Positions 13,301 through 23,707 of a DNA stretch of 64,000 nt are shown here, one piece after another. Under the pieces are notes generated by a model. That model was given only the letters and a program-made list of their open reading frames with translations, was not told where the DNA came from and did not search any database. The stretch's first letter is position 1. The number at the start of each line of letters is the position of its first letter. The position numbers and the translations under genes are program-made. Source of the stretch: Tanytarsus gracilentus (taxonomy: Eukaryota > Arthropoda > Insecta > Diptera > Chironomidae); assembly GCA_038502055.1 (NCBI GenBank), contig JAXRKN010000035.1:934501-998500 (forward strand), read 5' to 3'.

Positions 13301-16300
13301 AAGAGAGAGAACTAGATCTCAAGCGAGGAGCGTGTGGTGTGTGAAATTGTGAGTTAAAACTTGATAAAATAAAAAAAATTCTAAAAAAACTTTTTAATTT
13401 TTTTAAAGCTCTGTAAAAGCTTTGTATTTTAAAAAAATTAATTTTGCGGATGAAATTGTGAAATTGCGATTTGAAATTTGATGGAATTAAAAAAATTTAA
13501 AAAATTCTAAAAAAAGCTTTTAAAATTTTTTAAAAGCTCTTTAAAAGCTTTTGATTTTTTTAAAACTCATTTTCCACTCAAATTCACCCATAATCATCGC
13601 GCAAAACGTGCAAGCCTTGAGTTGCTCACTCCTGAGTGCGAGAGAATGTAATAACATAGTGCACCATGAACAGCATCCATGTAACAATAGTCGACTTGAC
13701 CTTTTTGCACACACATTCAACACGGCATCTCTTAATTCAATTAAAATATCAAATCGAAAGTTTTTTTTCTTTGTAGAATTCTTGACAACAAAAAGCACAA
13801 CGCGGCTGTGGTTTTGTGTCAATAAATAATAAAGAGAGAGAAAAATATATTTTTTTTTGCCTTCAAGGTCTGCATGCTTTGTCTTCCATGTATGGCTTCA
13901 TGGAGATTTAATTAACTTCTACTTTTTTTCGTGTGTTAACTTTTTTGCATCACGGAGGAGAGAAACAATGTTGCGAATGGTGGCTTATTAATTGATAATC
14001 ATTTGTTATGTTTTATGGTGCTTTTTTGTGTGAGGTTTAATGGGTGGGAAAGAATTAAAAGCTTCGAGGGTTTTTTTTATTTGAGAAGGACAAAAACTCG
14101 TAAATTAATTAAAGTTCTTTGAGCTTATTTTTTAGTTTAATTCAGTGATAAATTTCATTTACTCTCTATTTAAATTCTAAACCCCTGGTGACACACAAAT
14201 TTTTTTTAATTTCTCAAAAATTATTTTTTTCCTGGATTTTTAAAAATTCAAGAAAATTTATTATTTTTTCCTGAATTTTAAAAAATTCAATACTTTTACA
14301 AATATTTTAATGCAGGTTTTCAAAAAATTCCACTCCCAGGGTAGATCGGTCTATTACTTTTTCAGCGAACCATCAACATGTCAAAATAAATAAGATTTTA
14401 AATCTCGATCCCGTTTTTTATGCTCTGGAATTCTTTTCATGCAAGCAAGGAAAAAAAACTTTTATTCAAATGAGTTCTCCCAAGAAAAAGAGATTGACAT
14501 TCACGCAGCTGTGACAAAAATTCTGAATACTGAATGAGCATGTCAATCAATCGGAATTCTCGCTTCAATCAGAGCGAAAATTAAGAGCTTAATTAATTCA
14601 AGTTTTTTTCTTGGCTGCTTGCTGTGAATTCTTAATAGACAGTCAGGCGTTGTTCGGGTGATCATAAAGGTGGTCGAGTGTGAGATGAAATTTTGTGGGG
14701 TCTGGATTAATTTTTTTGGATTTAAAATTTAATTTATTAATCCAGGAATTTTTAAAATTAGGATTAAAATCTAAAAAAAATTGCAAAAATTTAAATTTAC
14801 AAAAAATAATTGAATTAAAATTTATTCCAGGAAAATTTAAAAATCCAAGATTTTTTTAATAAATCCAGGAAATTTAAAAATTCACCAAATTTTATCTCAC
14901 ACTCGCCCAACTTCGCTTTTTTTATTTAACAATCAATTCTCGAATAATTAAACAATGGCTCGACTCACCTCGGGCACCGTCGTCTCATACGGCGTATTCA
15001 CAAAAACCGGTGGATTATCGTTGACATCGGATACTCGAACTATAATGGGAATGTTGCGATTGCGACGTGTCGATATCACAGTGCATGAAATCTGCAATTC
15101 AATAAATTTATCAGTTACACAATCGCCGAGAGATGTCGAGGTACAAATTAATATGTGACATACCTGAAATACGATGTGACTCAAATTGTCTTTATCTCGA
15201 TCGAGGGGCTTCAGGAGCTGCAAGCTTTTGCCGCCTAACGAGAAAATCGGCTCAGTCTTTACGAAAACTAATTCTAGCGAGATTTCCGTCTTGACATCGC
15301 CATAAATTGGCAACTCAACTGGCGATGTCTGTTGACCAACAACTGTAAAAATAAATAAAGAATGATGATTTAGAGTTTATTGCAGAATTCCGAACGCAGT
15401 TGGTTATTTATTGCAAGTGATTTGTAATTCCGATGACATTTTAACAAAGGAGAGAAAAATTGCGAGATTTATTGGCGAGTTTAATCATCGATGAATTTGC
15501 GTTTGAATGGGTTTTAGGTAGCGTAGTTTGAGGTGATTGAGTAAGTCATTGGAAGTTAATTAAGATGCGGTAATTCATTCAAGGCTCTTTGACTTATTTG
15601 AGGTTAATTTTTAAAATAAGTATAAACTGAGGAAAATTTAAAATCTAGGGAAGTTAATTTTAACTTTAACGGTTTTTTGAAATTTAAATTTTTTAAATTA
15701 ATTTTTTCTATTTTCTTTTATTTTAATTAAATAATTTTATTACTTTCTCCATTCGATAAATCTCAACCTCAATTCATCAACACCCAATCACACACAAAAA
15801 CACTTCCTGCCTCATAATTATCGACAATGATCGATGTCAGCTCACAAACTGGCCATAAACGCCTCCTTTATAGCTTGTAAAAACTAATTGCAATAGTTTT
15901 TCTCATTTATCGACTCTGAAAAATCGAGTTCTGCACTCGACAATTTTTTTATGCAACTTTTAAATCATTCTCGAAGTGAAAGTGAGTCCACTTGAGCAAG
16001 TCTCGAAAAAGAGCTGAGTGACTGGCGGCAAACAATCCATTAGTCTTAATGGACGGATTAATTATTATGACTTGAAAATGCTCCGACCAATTAAGTCGGC
16101 TGCTTCTTAATTGCCATTGCGTGCCGGGTGGAAATTAAAAATTTGCATTCTCAAGCATTTATTGAGTTTTGGATTAAAAGGAAGAATTCAACATGTCAGT
16201 AAGCTCCACCGAGAATGAAATGTTGAAGATAAAAAAATTAATTAATGTCACGTGAATTTTTTACGTAAGTCTTAAATGGCAGCAAAGACAATATACAATG

Positions 16301-17663
16301 GAAGCCTCTTTATAAGGTGAATTTCAATGCAATTGAGTAGCGACCGAGTGACATTGAGAGAGATAAAGACTCAATAGGAAAGTCGCTGAGTCATTTGGCG
16401 TTATTTCTGTTTTGTAATTTTTTGATATTCAAATTAGATTCAAAGTTTTATTAAAAATTGAGAAATATCAATTAAAATGGGTGTCAGACTTTTTGCCCAA
16501 TGGACATTTTGCCCATGATTTAATTTATTTTGGATTTAATGATGGATTTAAATTAAATTTCAGATGGATTTAATTTTAAATGGAATAAATTCCAGTTAGA
16601 TTAAAAAATTGTGGATTTAATTTCAATTAGATTAAATTTTGGGTAATTTAAACACAAAAAATTAAAATTTCTGTTAAATTAAATTTTGTTTGGATTTAAT
16701 TCTAGGTGGATTTAATTTTACATAATTTAAAAATTATTTGGATTAATTTTCATTAAAATTTCGACAATTTCAAACCCAACTCAAAAAAATTAATTTCCAT
16801 CTCTTAAAGTTCATCAGTTCGTTCACATCTCTCGCCGACTTCTTCTTATGGTCAATGCCATAGTCATCGCCATCGCACAAGTCATTAAAAAAATCCCCAT
16901 CGGTGGAGCAAGGGAAAAATTTGCATTTCACGAAAGGTCTATACTTAGCACCATAGACTCGGCACTGCGCGATCTCGATTAGTGAAATCTTTACACGATC
17001 GAGTAATGGAGTGTGGAAAAAGAGGCAATATGCAGTGCCGTGGTCATGTCTAGAATAGGTTGCATAAACTTTTCTCTTCTCTGTTTATCACTTTTCGGAG
17101 TGCACTATGCTGAAAATTATGTTGCACCCGTTGGCTATGTAATTTTCCATAATTTACCATTCCAGTGAGCGATAGCCACACATTTCATTTTTTTATGGTA
17201 GGTGGGAGTGTGAGTCGAAATGGGATGAGCTTGAAATTATGAAGAAAATTGGAGGTTTAAGGGGGTCAAATAATTTTGCCCAAAGACAATTTGACCAAAA
17301 ATATTCAATAAATAATTTTTTTAATTGACTTAGAAATATTTCTCTCCATCCAATTTCAACTCAATTTTCCTCACATTTTTCTCTTCTCTCTTAAAATGTC
17401 TTAAACACTTCAATATTCTCATTTCTCGCTGACTCGAGTTTGTGAATATAATTTATCATGATTATGCATTGTTGCTGGCTCATTTTGCAAATTACGTCCG
17501 TTCGCTACCGCGACCAAGAAAACTACTCACCATCTCCACGACTCTCCTCTATATCTAAAATAATATTTGTCTGTCCCGTTTCAACGTCGCACAAATTGAG
17601 CTTTGCATGCACGCTGGCAAATACCGAGAAATTGATTAAAACTAAAAGCTGGAAGAGAATCAT
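1169..17663 (-). CDS. Cad99C: Cad99C, protocadherin-15-like cadherin, seven exons, 1595 aa
   Basis: Coding join on the minus strand: 17663-17531, 15342-15164, 15091-14969, 6250-6068, 5929-5864, 5805-1847, 1313-1169. All junctions have GT-AG ends and matching phases, giving 1595 residues. A signal peptide (about 1-20) is followed by eleven cadherin repeats with linkers such as DVNDNPPVF, DINDNSPKL, DRNDVAPVF and DQNDNKPMF. Then come a membrane-adjacent domain (about 1243-1372), one transmembrane helix (about 1380-1402) and a cytoplasmic tail of about 190 residues ending TTEL, a class I PDZ ligand. The N-terminal CDVETGQ...LDIEESRG and the cysteine pair at the EC2-EC3 boundary recall vertebrate PCDH15. 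In Drosophila, Cad99C sets microvillus length in follicle cells and is the PCDH15 orthologue. The length is near that of the fly protein. Orthology is inferred from remembered family features, not from an alignment. Confidence 0.9.
1600..1810. repeat. Degenerate short repeat array in Cad99C intron 6
   Basis: Variants of GACCCTTTAAAGCACCTTAAA recur about every 20-35 bp, seven or eight times, filling part of the 533-bp intron between exons 6 and 7. Both CTTTAA and TTAAAG occur, so the array can fold on itself. Confidence 0.6.
1847..5805 (-). CDS. Cad99C: Cad99C exon 6 (end of EC2 to cytoplasmic tail)
   Basis: The main exon encodes residues 229-1547. It begins DRARNSSERL directly after the TTAG acceptor and holds the end of EC2, EC3-EC11, the membrane-adjacent domain, the transmembrane helix and most of the tail. 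The first in-frame stop (TGA, 1845-1843) lies two bases after the exon end, so an unspliced message would make a 1548-residue protein without the PDZ ligand. The tail has proline-rich (SNPPPRYDSP) and Asn/Gln-rich segments. Confidence 0.93.
5864..5929 (-). CDS. Cad99C: Cad99C exon 5 (EC2)
   Basis: A 66-bp exon of 22 codons, VTVAKTLDYERVQRYY onward, carrying the cadherin LDYE motif. It is flanked by a TCAG acceptor and a GTAAGT donor, with phase 0 at both ends. The downstream intron (5863-5806) is only 58 bp. Confidence 0.9.
6068..6250 (-). CDS. Cad99C: Cad99C exon 4 (EC2)
   Basis: A 183-bp exon of 61 codons. It starts STPIGATIFRN after a TTCTAG acceptor and ends YPHQGQ before a GTAAGT donor, phase 0 at both ends. 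It carries the calcium-binding type motif AQDRDAGVNG of EC2. The downstream intron is 138 bp. Confidence 0.92.
7240..7545. repeat. AT-rich array, theme TATACCATTTTAAA
   Basis: TTTTATACCATTTTAAATTT-like phrases alternate with AATCAATTTTTTAA at irregular spacing of about 50-60 bp. The same TATACCATTTTAA phrase returns at 8,275-8,430 and 9,735-9,845, so three patches within 2.6 kb share one theme. Confidence 0.6.
8274..8369. repeat. 48-bp tandem duplication
   Basis: Two nearly perfect copies at exactly 48-bp spacing (AGCAAGTC at 8283 and 8331), each containing TATAGCAAGTCAAA and TATACCATTTTAAG. They sit in Cad99C intron 3. Confidence 0.8.
9735..9845. repeat. Third patch of the TATAGCA / TATACCATTTTA theme
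   Basis: It contains TTTATAGCATATCAAAA, TTTTATACCATTTTAC and TTTTTATAGCAA, the same two phrases as at 8.3 kb but without regular periodicity. Confidence 0.5.
11841..11870 (+). repeat. Dispersed GGGTG...CCC module, copy 1
   Basis: GAGGGTGCCAGATATTTTAC followed by CCACAAG. This is a diverged copy of the module best seen at 16,479. Confidence 0.4.
11901..11945 (+). mobile_element. Partial MITE-like end (CAGAGATGGG type)
   Basis: CAGAGATGGGAAATTACA matches the terminus of the elements at 25,892 and 26,389. No opposite end is visible nearby, so it is a solo or decayed end. Confidence 0.4.
12361..12402. repeat. CTTTCTCA microsatellite
   Basis: CTTTCTCA/CTTTCTTA repeated five times inside the element at 12.2-13.0 kb. 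Confidence 0.85.
12576..12940. repeat. 120-bp tandem repeat, about three copies
   Basis: ATGGCTTCATG starts at 12,576, 12,696 and 12,816, exactly 120 bp apart, and a broken fourth copy begins at 12,936. Each unit carries GAATCGATTGACATTGA and GTCCATCATGGCCG. Because 120 is a multiple of three, an open frame with a repeated peptide runs through it, but this is not taken as a gene. Confidence 0.9.
14969..15091 (-). CDS. Cad99C: Cad99C exon 3 (EC1 end, EC1-EC2 linker)
   Basis: A 123-bp exon of 41 codons from ISCTVIST to TPYETTVPE, containing the linker DVNDNPPVF. The acceptor is TTGCAG and the donor GTGAGT, phase 0 at both ends. It is separated from exon 4 by 8.7 kb. Confidence 0.92.
15164..15342 (-). 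CDS. Cad99C: Cad99C exon 2 (EC1)
   Basis: A 179-bp exon. Its first two bases complete a valine codon begun in exon 1. It then encodes VGQQTSPVELPIYGD to the LDRDKDNLSHIVFQ end, including the LDRD motif of EC1. The acceptor is TTTTACAG and the donor CAG-GTATG. The 72-bp intron downstream is a multiple of three and has no stop. Confidence 0.9.
16479..16514 (+). repeat. Dispersed GGGTGTCAGAC...TTTGCCC module, copy 2 (best preserved)
   Basis: GGGTGTCAGACTTTTTGCCC is followed by AATGGACATTTTGCCCA. It contains two TTTTGCCC boxes separated by AATGGACA and is used here as the reference for the dispersed family. Confidence 0.6.
17261..17296 (+). repeat. Dispersed GGGGTCA...TTTGCCC module, copy 3
   Basis: GGGGGTCAAATAATTTTGCC, then CAAAGACAATTTGACC. 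It has the same order of boxes as the copy at 16,479. Confidence 0.45.
17531..17663 (-). CDS. Cad99C: Cad99C exon 1 (signal peptide and start of EC1)
   Basis: This exon encodes 44 residues plus one base. A hydrophobic signal MILFQLLVLINFSVFASVHA precedes the mature start KLNLCDVETG, and DIEESRGD ends the exon at a GTGAGT donor. The one leftover base fits the two-base start of exon 2. The ATG at 17663 is the first in frame after an apparent splice acceptor, and the signal peptide supports this start. Confidence 0.85.
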
Positions 17664-17717
17664 TGCTCGGCTGCTGCTCCTACGATTTGTTTGTGCATTC
17701 CAGAGACAGTTGAGAGA
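17664..17717 (-). other. Cad99C: Cad99C 5' UTR with probable upstream splice acceptor
   Basis: Upstream of the start codon on the minus strand, a long pyrimidine tract ends CTCTTTCGCAG at 17718. This is a good 3' splice site. It implies 54 nt of untranslated sequence in the first coding exon and at least one untranslated exon, with the promoter, further upstream (above 17,750). That exon was not identified. Confidence 0.5.
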
Positions 17718-20700
17718 CTGCGAAAGAGATGAGAAAAAAATAAATATTAGCTTTTGATATTAGAATTTTGATTAGAATTTGTTTTGTGCTGAACGGGAAA
17801 TAATTTTAATGGAATTTTTTTAACGGTTTATTTAATTTTGAATTTGAAGTCGAGAATTTTAATCGAAATTATTAACGGTTTTTATAATTTTGAATTTATA
17901 ATCAAGAATTTTACTAGAAATTTTTTAACGGATTTTTAAAATTAAAATTTGTAGTTAAAAAATTTATAGAATTTTTAACGGCTTATTAAATTTGTAGTTT
18001 AAATAAAAAAATTCCTGGTTTTTATAAACAAGAATTTTTTAACGGGTTTTTAAATTTTAAATTTATAGTCAAAAAAATTTTAACGGATTTTTAAATTTTG
18101 AATTATTATTTAACCTCATCTGACCTCTCCATCGACTGCAATTTAAAGTCATTAACAAATCCCCCAAAAACATCCGCAAATGTCATCATAATTTTTAATC
18201 CCACCAATAACAAAAACTTCATAATCAAGTAAAAGATTAATGAAATTAAAAGTTTCGTGCTGTGACTTCTTCAATCTTCGATCACACATGAGAGCAAAAA
18301 AAACATCTTGGCGAACCTTTAAAAAAGTCGAAGAGGAGAGAAAAAAATTCCACGAAATGCATTGCATGAAGAAATGTGTGATATTTAAAGAGGGAAAAAA
18401 ATGTTTCTTTTTTGCATTCATGCTGAGGCATCAATTAGTTGATTTGGGTGAAGCCTCAATGCTTATATGGATTTTTTTATACATTTATTGTTCAATTCGG
18501 AGGATGATTTTGTAACGATTTCATTAGAGATTGTGAAAGTTTATACAATTCTAGTCAATCACATGAGAAACATTTCACGTAAAGTGCAGTTACGTAAGAC
18601 ATCGAGTGCAGAATTTCAATTCCAAAAATGTCAATCGTGTTTCGATGTGATATCAAGCGAGATTTTTTCATGAATGAAATTCCGAGCGCACCAAATCGGG
18701 CGGAAAAGTTTTCGCTTCACTTGACTTTAAAATTTTTTACTTTAATTACGAATTTTTTAGTTTTTGGAAGTGACTTTTTTGGAGCGAGAAAAACTTTCTA
18801 ATTGACTTTAATTTGAGTGACGAAAAAATTTTAAGAATTTTGTGGAATTTTTATTATTAAAATTTCCAATAATCTTAAATTCAACTCGCAACTCAGCGCG
18901 CAAATTTCAACCTGTCTTGTCTCTCTGTCGCTGTTTCATTTTTAAACTAAAAATTAATGTTAATTTCGATCCAAATGCGCCGAGTGTGTTATGCAGACAA
19001 TTTGCATATAAAGGCAGAAAAGTATTGAAATTCACGAGAAGTCTTGTTGATCTGGGAAATGAAAATTAATGGCAAACATTTTTCGCTTGTTATTGTTATT
19101 TTATTGAAATTGTGCAGGTTGCGACGATGCGAATGTCAAAATGCGCATAAGAGAATTTTTTTATGTCCAAACATGGCACATTAATTGCTTTAAATTGGCT
19201 TCGTTCTCAACCTTGAACTCTGTCGATCAATCAGGAATGAAAAATTTATCGAGCTGCAGGCTTTGCGAACGAGAATTTATCATCGATACGAGAGCATGCT
19301 GCATTTTTAATGGTTCTTAATTGATTTTGTTTTGCTTTCTAATCTTTTGAGGTTTTGTGGCGATTTAAATTTTAGAGGGGTGAATAACTTGGGGATTAAA
19401 AATTATAGAATTTAAATTTTATGGGTTTTTATATACTTTATGTACATTATAATTTTTATAAACTTCCTGATAAATTTTAACTTTTTAAATCCCATTTTTA
19501 AATAAATCAAAAAGGCTTACAAAAAATTTTTACAAACTTTCTAAATCTGATAAACTTTCCCACCCTCTTTTTTTTGCAAAACTTCTACCTACAAAGTTGA
19601 AGAACGCACGATCGAATCCACCTAACGATCATTACCATAGAAGTGGAAAATTTCCATAGAATGCGCAGAAGTTTGCCTTCATTTTCATAATGATATACAA
19701 AGTCAAATTCTAATTTTTCCACCATTCCATATGTAAAATTGCGATATGTGCAATAAAAAAAAGCCTAGCGAATGCACCAAAAAGTAAGCCATAATTTCAT
19801 TTAGCCTGCAAACAGGTTTAAAAATGCCACACAATTCCAATTCTCATGCCATGATTCCATATAAGTTCTGCCAACTCTCGCACGGCCATAACGAGTTCAA
19901 TTATTTTACAACATGAGAAATTCTTCATTTCAAGGTGAATACGGCTCTCATTGTTTTATGCCGCTGCGGTGCAATAATCCGTCAACTTTTCCAACAATCC
20001 TCCGGCCTGGTCCGCGCAAAAAAAATATTGGTGCGGATACATAAAAAAACTACTGCGGCAATAAATCTCAATGCATAAATCAATAAATAAGAGGAAAAAG
20101 AGTTTTGATTTGCATATCGAACATCACGCGGCTAGTCGAAGTTGAAAGAGTTAATAAAATATCTACGGCGAGTGACTCCCACACTTTCCAACTCTCCGAC
20201 TTCATTGACGCTGTTTGCGACTTCAAAATTCATTAATGAACAAAGTTTTTTCATTCATTAAATTATTGATCGTTTAGTCTGCGTTTTTATGAGGCGGGTT
20301 GAAGCTGTGAGCTCGATACGGTGACTTTTTATGGAGTTTCTATAAAAGCGGTGGATGTCGATCGAGGGGTGAGAGACCGAGGGGTTTTAAAATATTTTAA
20401 AAATAATTTAGAACATTTCAAAAATGTTTTGGAAATTTAAAAAATTCAAAAATGTTTTGAAAGTTTATAAAAATTCAAAAATGTTTGGAAATTTAAGAAA
20501 TTCATTAATTTTATTTAATTTTTAATTTCCAGAGTTGTTACCCCTTTTTCAACACTTTTGAAATTTTTTTAAAATCCCAATTAAATATTTCACTCCCAAC
20601 CAAAGCCACTCTCCCCTCGGTCATGTATCAATAATTCCACAAATCACTTTTACTCTCTGTCTGCAATAATTTTACCTCACTTCACTTAGTGTTTAGAGTT

Positions 20701-21073
20701 AAAAATGAAAATAAATTGTCTGATATTAAATTACAGCGTTGCGAGTGGATAAAAATATTTATAAGAGAATTAAATCGCTTCTAGGAATCGACAGTCGCCA
20801 CTTAGCGTATAGAGATCGAATTACAATCTTTTGTTGCAGTCGTTAAGTGAAATTGATGAGGAATTGAAAATGGGAGGGTTTTTCGATAATTAATTAAGAA
20901 TTTAATAAAGTTTAAAATTTTCAAAGATTTTATAAATTTAAAAAAAAAATATTTTTTTAATCTCACAAAATTTTTCTAACGTCCAATTTAAATATTTTTT
21001 CCATCCAATAAGAATCCTTTTTCCCTCCCCTCAAATTCGACATCAAACTTTAGTTGTGCATTTTTTTCTCATC
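17718..21073. other. Divergent spacer between Cad99C and the LRR gene pair
   Basis: This 3.3-kb spacer separates divergently transcribed genes, so both promoters and the missing Cad99C leader exon should lie here. Positions 17,800-18,110 are a degenerate array of TTTTTAACGG plus AATTTTGAATTTATAGTC at about 55-bp spacing. More complex sequence lies at 18.2-18.7, 18.9-19.3 and 19.6-20.35 kb. No gene or definite core promoter was recognised. Confidence 0.5.
17800..18110. repeat. Degenerate ~55-bp AT-rich array (TTTAACGG theme)
   Basis: TTTTTTAACGG recurs six times, each time followed by a T-rich run and AATTTTGAATTTATAGTC-like sequence. The copies are diverged and of uneven length. Confidence 0.6.
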
Positions 21074-23095
21074 ATGAAATATTTCACAATAATTTTTCTC
21101 TTCATTTCCTCAACGTCCGCGATCTTCTTTGAGTGCACTTTCTATCACATCTACTACGACTACATTGACTTCAGATACGCATGTGAAGCGAAAGCTCGAG
21201 AACTCCGTAAAAGTAGAGTTCTCAAGGAAGTCACGGGCAATCATCGCCTCGACCATACAAACGCGAATGTTTCAATTTTGATCGTCGAGAATAAGCGATT
21301 AAATTACATCCCGAAAGGAGTCGTGAAATATTTTCCAAATCTAATCGCTCTCGATCTTTTCAACTGCAGCATTAAAAATCTCCAACCAAACGACTTGAGC
21401 GAGTACGAAAAATTGCAATTTTTAGATCTCGGCTCGAATGAAATCGAAAATGTTCCGGAAAATTTCTTTAAATCTACATCGGAGTTGGTTTATGTTGATT
21501 TTAATGGCAATAAAATCAGAAGAGTCGGAGAAAATATTTTCAGTGATTTGAGGAAGTTGCAGGGAATTGATTTTAGCTTCAATGAGTGCGTGGATGAGTT
21601 CGCGAACGATACAGCTTCAGTTGAGATATTGATGAAGGATTTGGAGGCGAATTGCTCGAATGATGATGGAAAGTTTGGCGGTTATGGGAGGGGAAAAGTT
21701 AATTTAGTGAGTGAAAAAAATGGCGAGACTTCAATTAGAGGTCGAATTGGGGGTGAAGACACAAATAAATATAAAAAAACGAGCGGTGGTGTGAAGTCGA
21801 CTACTGAAAATCCTTTTTATGAAAAAAGAACTCCGAAGTGGAATTTCAATTTTGACGCAGATTCATCTGAAGAAGTGTCAACCCAAAGAGAATTTAATCG
21901 AAAAACTTCGACGAGAAAATATTTCAACCGGCGAACCACAACTGAATCTTCATTCAGACGTTCAACAACCGTTAAACCATCCTCGAGATTCAGTACTTTC
22001 GATGATGACTTTTGGAAAACAACTAAAGCACCAAAAATTTCAACAATCTCACCTAAATTAAGCATCAAAGGTCCTTTAGGGATTTTTGAGGATTTTGTGA
22101 CTGAGCCGAGTTTGAGTTCTGAAAATCCATCAACTGAGTCCTACGATAAAAACTATCAAACATCAACTGAAACCGACAAAATAATTTCATCAACTGAAAG
22201 TCCTTCAACAACTTTTTATTCAACAAGAAAATTCACTCGACCATTTGCCACATGGCCGGTTATGGTAATGACAGATCCAAAGATTACGACACAAAAAACG
22301 ACAACTAAAGAACCTAAAATCACATCCACTGATAGTTGGACGATTGTAAGAATTGAACCAACTTCATCTGAACCTCCAACAAGCTTCGAAAATGATTTTA
22401 AAATTGACTCAAGTTCAGAAGAAAGTTTTACAACTAAAATCTCAACAGGTTATGGAACCACAAATAAAATTGCAAGTGATGAAAACATTTTAAAACCATC
22501 CAAAGAGAGCGAAAAAACAGAATCAGAAAGTTATGAAGAAATTAACAAAAATGTATTTGAAATTTCAACTCAACCAAGTTCGATTTTATTCGAAAATTTA
22601 ACGGAATCTTCGGAAAATATTTCGACTGAAAATGAAGCTCGTTTTTCAAGAAATCAAACTGATGAAAATATTTTCCCGCTTAAAAATTATGAAAACTTTT
22701 CTTTGATGCCAACTTTGACCGAAAATTCTTTGAATTTCTCATCAACCGAATTGGAAATTTCAACTCCAACCGAGAATTATTTAAGTGAATTTGATTTTAC
22801 GATGACGAAAAATTTAAATTCTCTTTCAACAGTGAAAAATTATCCATCGATATTAAAAACTTTCGACACCTCACTAACCGACTCAGTTTCAACTCTCAAA
22901 CCCAACGAGATTCATCTCACACCCAAAATGAACGACTTGAATGTCACAATTCATGAAACAATCAAAAAATTGGAGATGAAAATTGAAACTTTACTGACTG
23001 AGAATGAAAAGTTGAGAAATGAATTTGAAGGATTTGTTGAGAAAATTTCGAACGCGGTTGAGAGTGTGAAGAAGAAGAAAATTGAAAGCGAATAA
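21074..23095 (+). CDS. Secreted LRR protein with Ser/Thr-rich stalk and coiled coil, 673 aa
   Basis: Single-exon gene. The ATG at 21,074 is chosen because it opens a signal peptide (MKYFTIIFLFISSTSA, 1-16). Mature protein: an N-terminal cysteine pair (C21, C37) and VTGNH at 53-57. About five leucine-rich repeats follow (roughly 68-172, e.g. LQFLDLGSNEIENVPENFF), then a capping pair C172/C194. Residues ~200-600 form a long Ser/Thr-rich, probably O-glycosylated stalk, and a charged heptad coiled coil closes the protein (~615-673). There is no transmembrane helix, so secretion is predicted. It is a tandem paralogue of the gene at 23,708, with C-C spacings of 16 and 22 in both. The architecture recalls mosquito LRIM/APL1 immune LRR proteins, but orthology is not claimed. 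A possible AATAAA lies at 23,372. Confidence 0.85.
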   Translation: MKYFTIIFLFISSTSAIFFECTFYHIYYDYIDFRYACEAKARELRKSRVLKEVTGNHRLDHTNANVSILIVENKRLNYIPKGVVKYFPNLIALDLFNCSIKNLQPNDLSEYEKLQFLDLGSNEIENVPENFFKSTSELVYVDFNGNKIRRVGENIFSDLRKLQGIDFSFNECVDEFANDTASVEILMKDLEANCSNDDGKFGGYGRGKVNLVSEKNGETSIRGRIGGEDTNKYKKTSGGVKSTTENPFYEKRTPKWNFNFDADSSEEVSTQREFNRKTSTRKYFNRRTTTESSFRRSTTVKPSSRFSTFDDDFWKTTKAPKISTISPKLSIKGPLGIFEDFVTEPSLSSENPSTESYDKNYQTSTETDKIISSTESPSTTFYSTRKFTRPFATWPVMVMTDPKITTQKTTTKEPKITSTDSWTIVRIEPTSSEPPTSFENDFKIDSSSEESFTTKISTGYGTTNKIASDENILKPSKESEKTESESYEEINKNVFEISTQPSSILFENLTESSENISTENEARFSRNQTDENIFPLKNYENFSLMPTLTENSLNFSSTELEISTPTENYLSEFDFTMTKNLNSLSTVKNYPSILKTFDTSLTDSVSTLKPNEIHLTPKMNDLNVTIHETIKKLEMKIETLLTENEKLRNEFEGFVEKISNAVESVKKKKIESE

Positions 23096-23707
23096 TTTTC
23101 TCTCACTGAATTTTTAGATAACTTTAAGGAACCTCACATGAAAGTTTTAAGTACAAAGTAAAATTGATTGAATTTCAAAATGCCAAAAAATAATTGTAAA
23201 ACTTTTAGACTTGAAATTTGCTCAAAAATTATAAGATTTGAATTTAAAATTAATCAATTTAAATGTTTGATATTGATGTTGAATGTTTTTAAAATTTATC
23301 AACGTAAAACTTAAAAATTCCCAGTGAAAAAATTCTCTTTTTGTGTTTTTAAAAATATTTAATAAGATTCTAATAAAAATTAATTAACAAAAAAATTGAA
23401 GTAAAAATCTTTTTGTACTTTGAAAAAATTTAATAAGATTTTGAGTAAAAATTTATCAACAAAATAATTAAAGAAAAAATCTTTTTATTTTAAAATTTTT
23501 TTAATAAGATTCTTATAAGCTGATAAAAATATTTACACAAAAATTCCAATAAAAATCTTTTGTATTTTTTAAAAAAATTAGATTCTTATAAAAAAATCAC
23601 TAACAAATAAATCTTTTTGTACCCTAAAAAAATTCTTATAAGAATTCATCAAAACATTCTCATAAGATCTAAAAAATCCTCAACTGCGCAATAAAAAAAT
23701 ATTCAAA
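23096..23707. repeat. AT-rich spacer array between the LRR genes
   Basis: A degenerate array of about 58-65 bp units in which AAAAATCTTTTTGTA, TTTAATAAGATTCTTATAA and ATTTATCAACAAA recur five or six times. It lies between the stop of the first LRR gene and the ATG of the second, and so must hold the first gene's 3' UTR and the second gene's promoter. Confidence 0.6.

Larger units (their letters stand above)
6251..14968 (-). other. Cad99C: Cad99C intron 3 (8.7 kb)
   Basis: Large intron between the EC1-EC2 linker exon and the next EC2 exon. No convincing exon or nested gene was seen on either strand. It contains patches sharing a TATACCATTTTAA theme (7.2-9.9 kb), a partial MITE-like end near 11,901, and a 794-bp repetitive element (12,173-12,966). 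Stretches of more complex sequence lie near 7.9-8.1 and 10.1-10.3 kb and might be regulatory, but nothing specific can be named. Confidence 0.7.
15343..17530 (-). other. Cad99C: Cad99C intron 1 (2.2 kb)
   Basis: Intron between the signal-peptide exon and EC1. Positions 16,480-16,790 are AT-rich with repeated GGATTTAAT. The block 16,810-17,180 is compositionally complex and non-repetitive and is a possible regulatory segment. No coding sequence is recognised. Confidence 0.6.
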
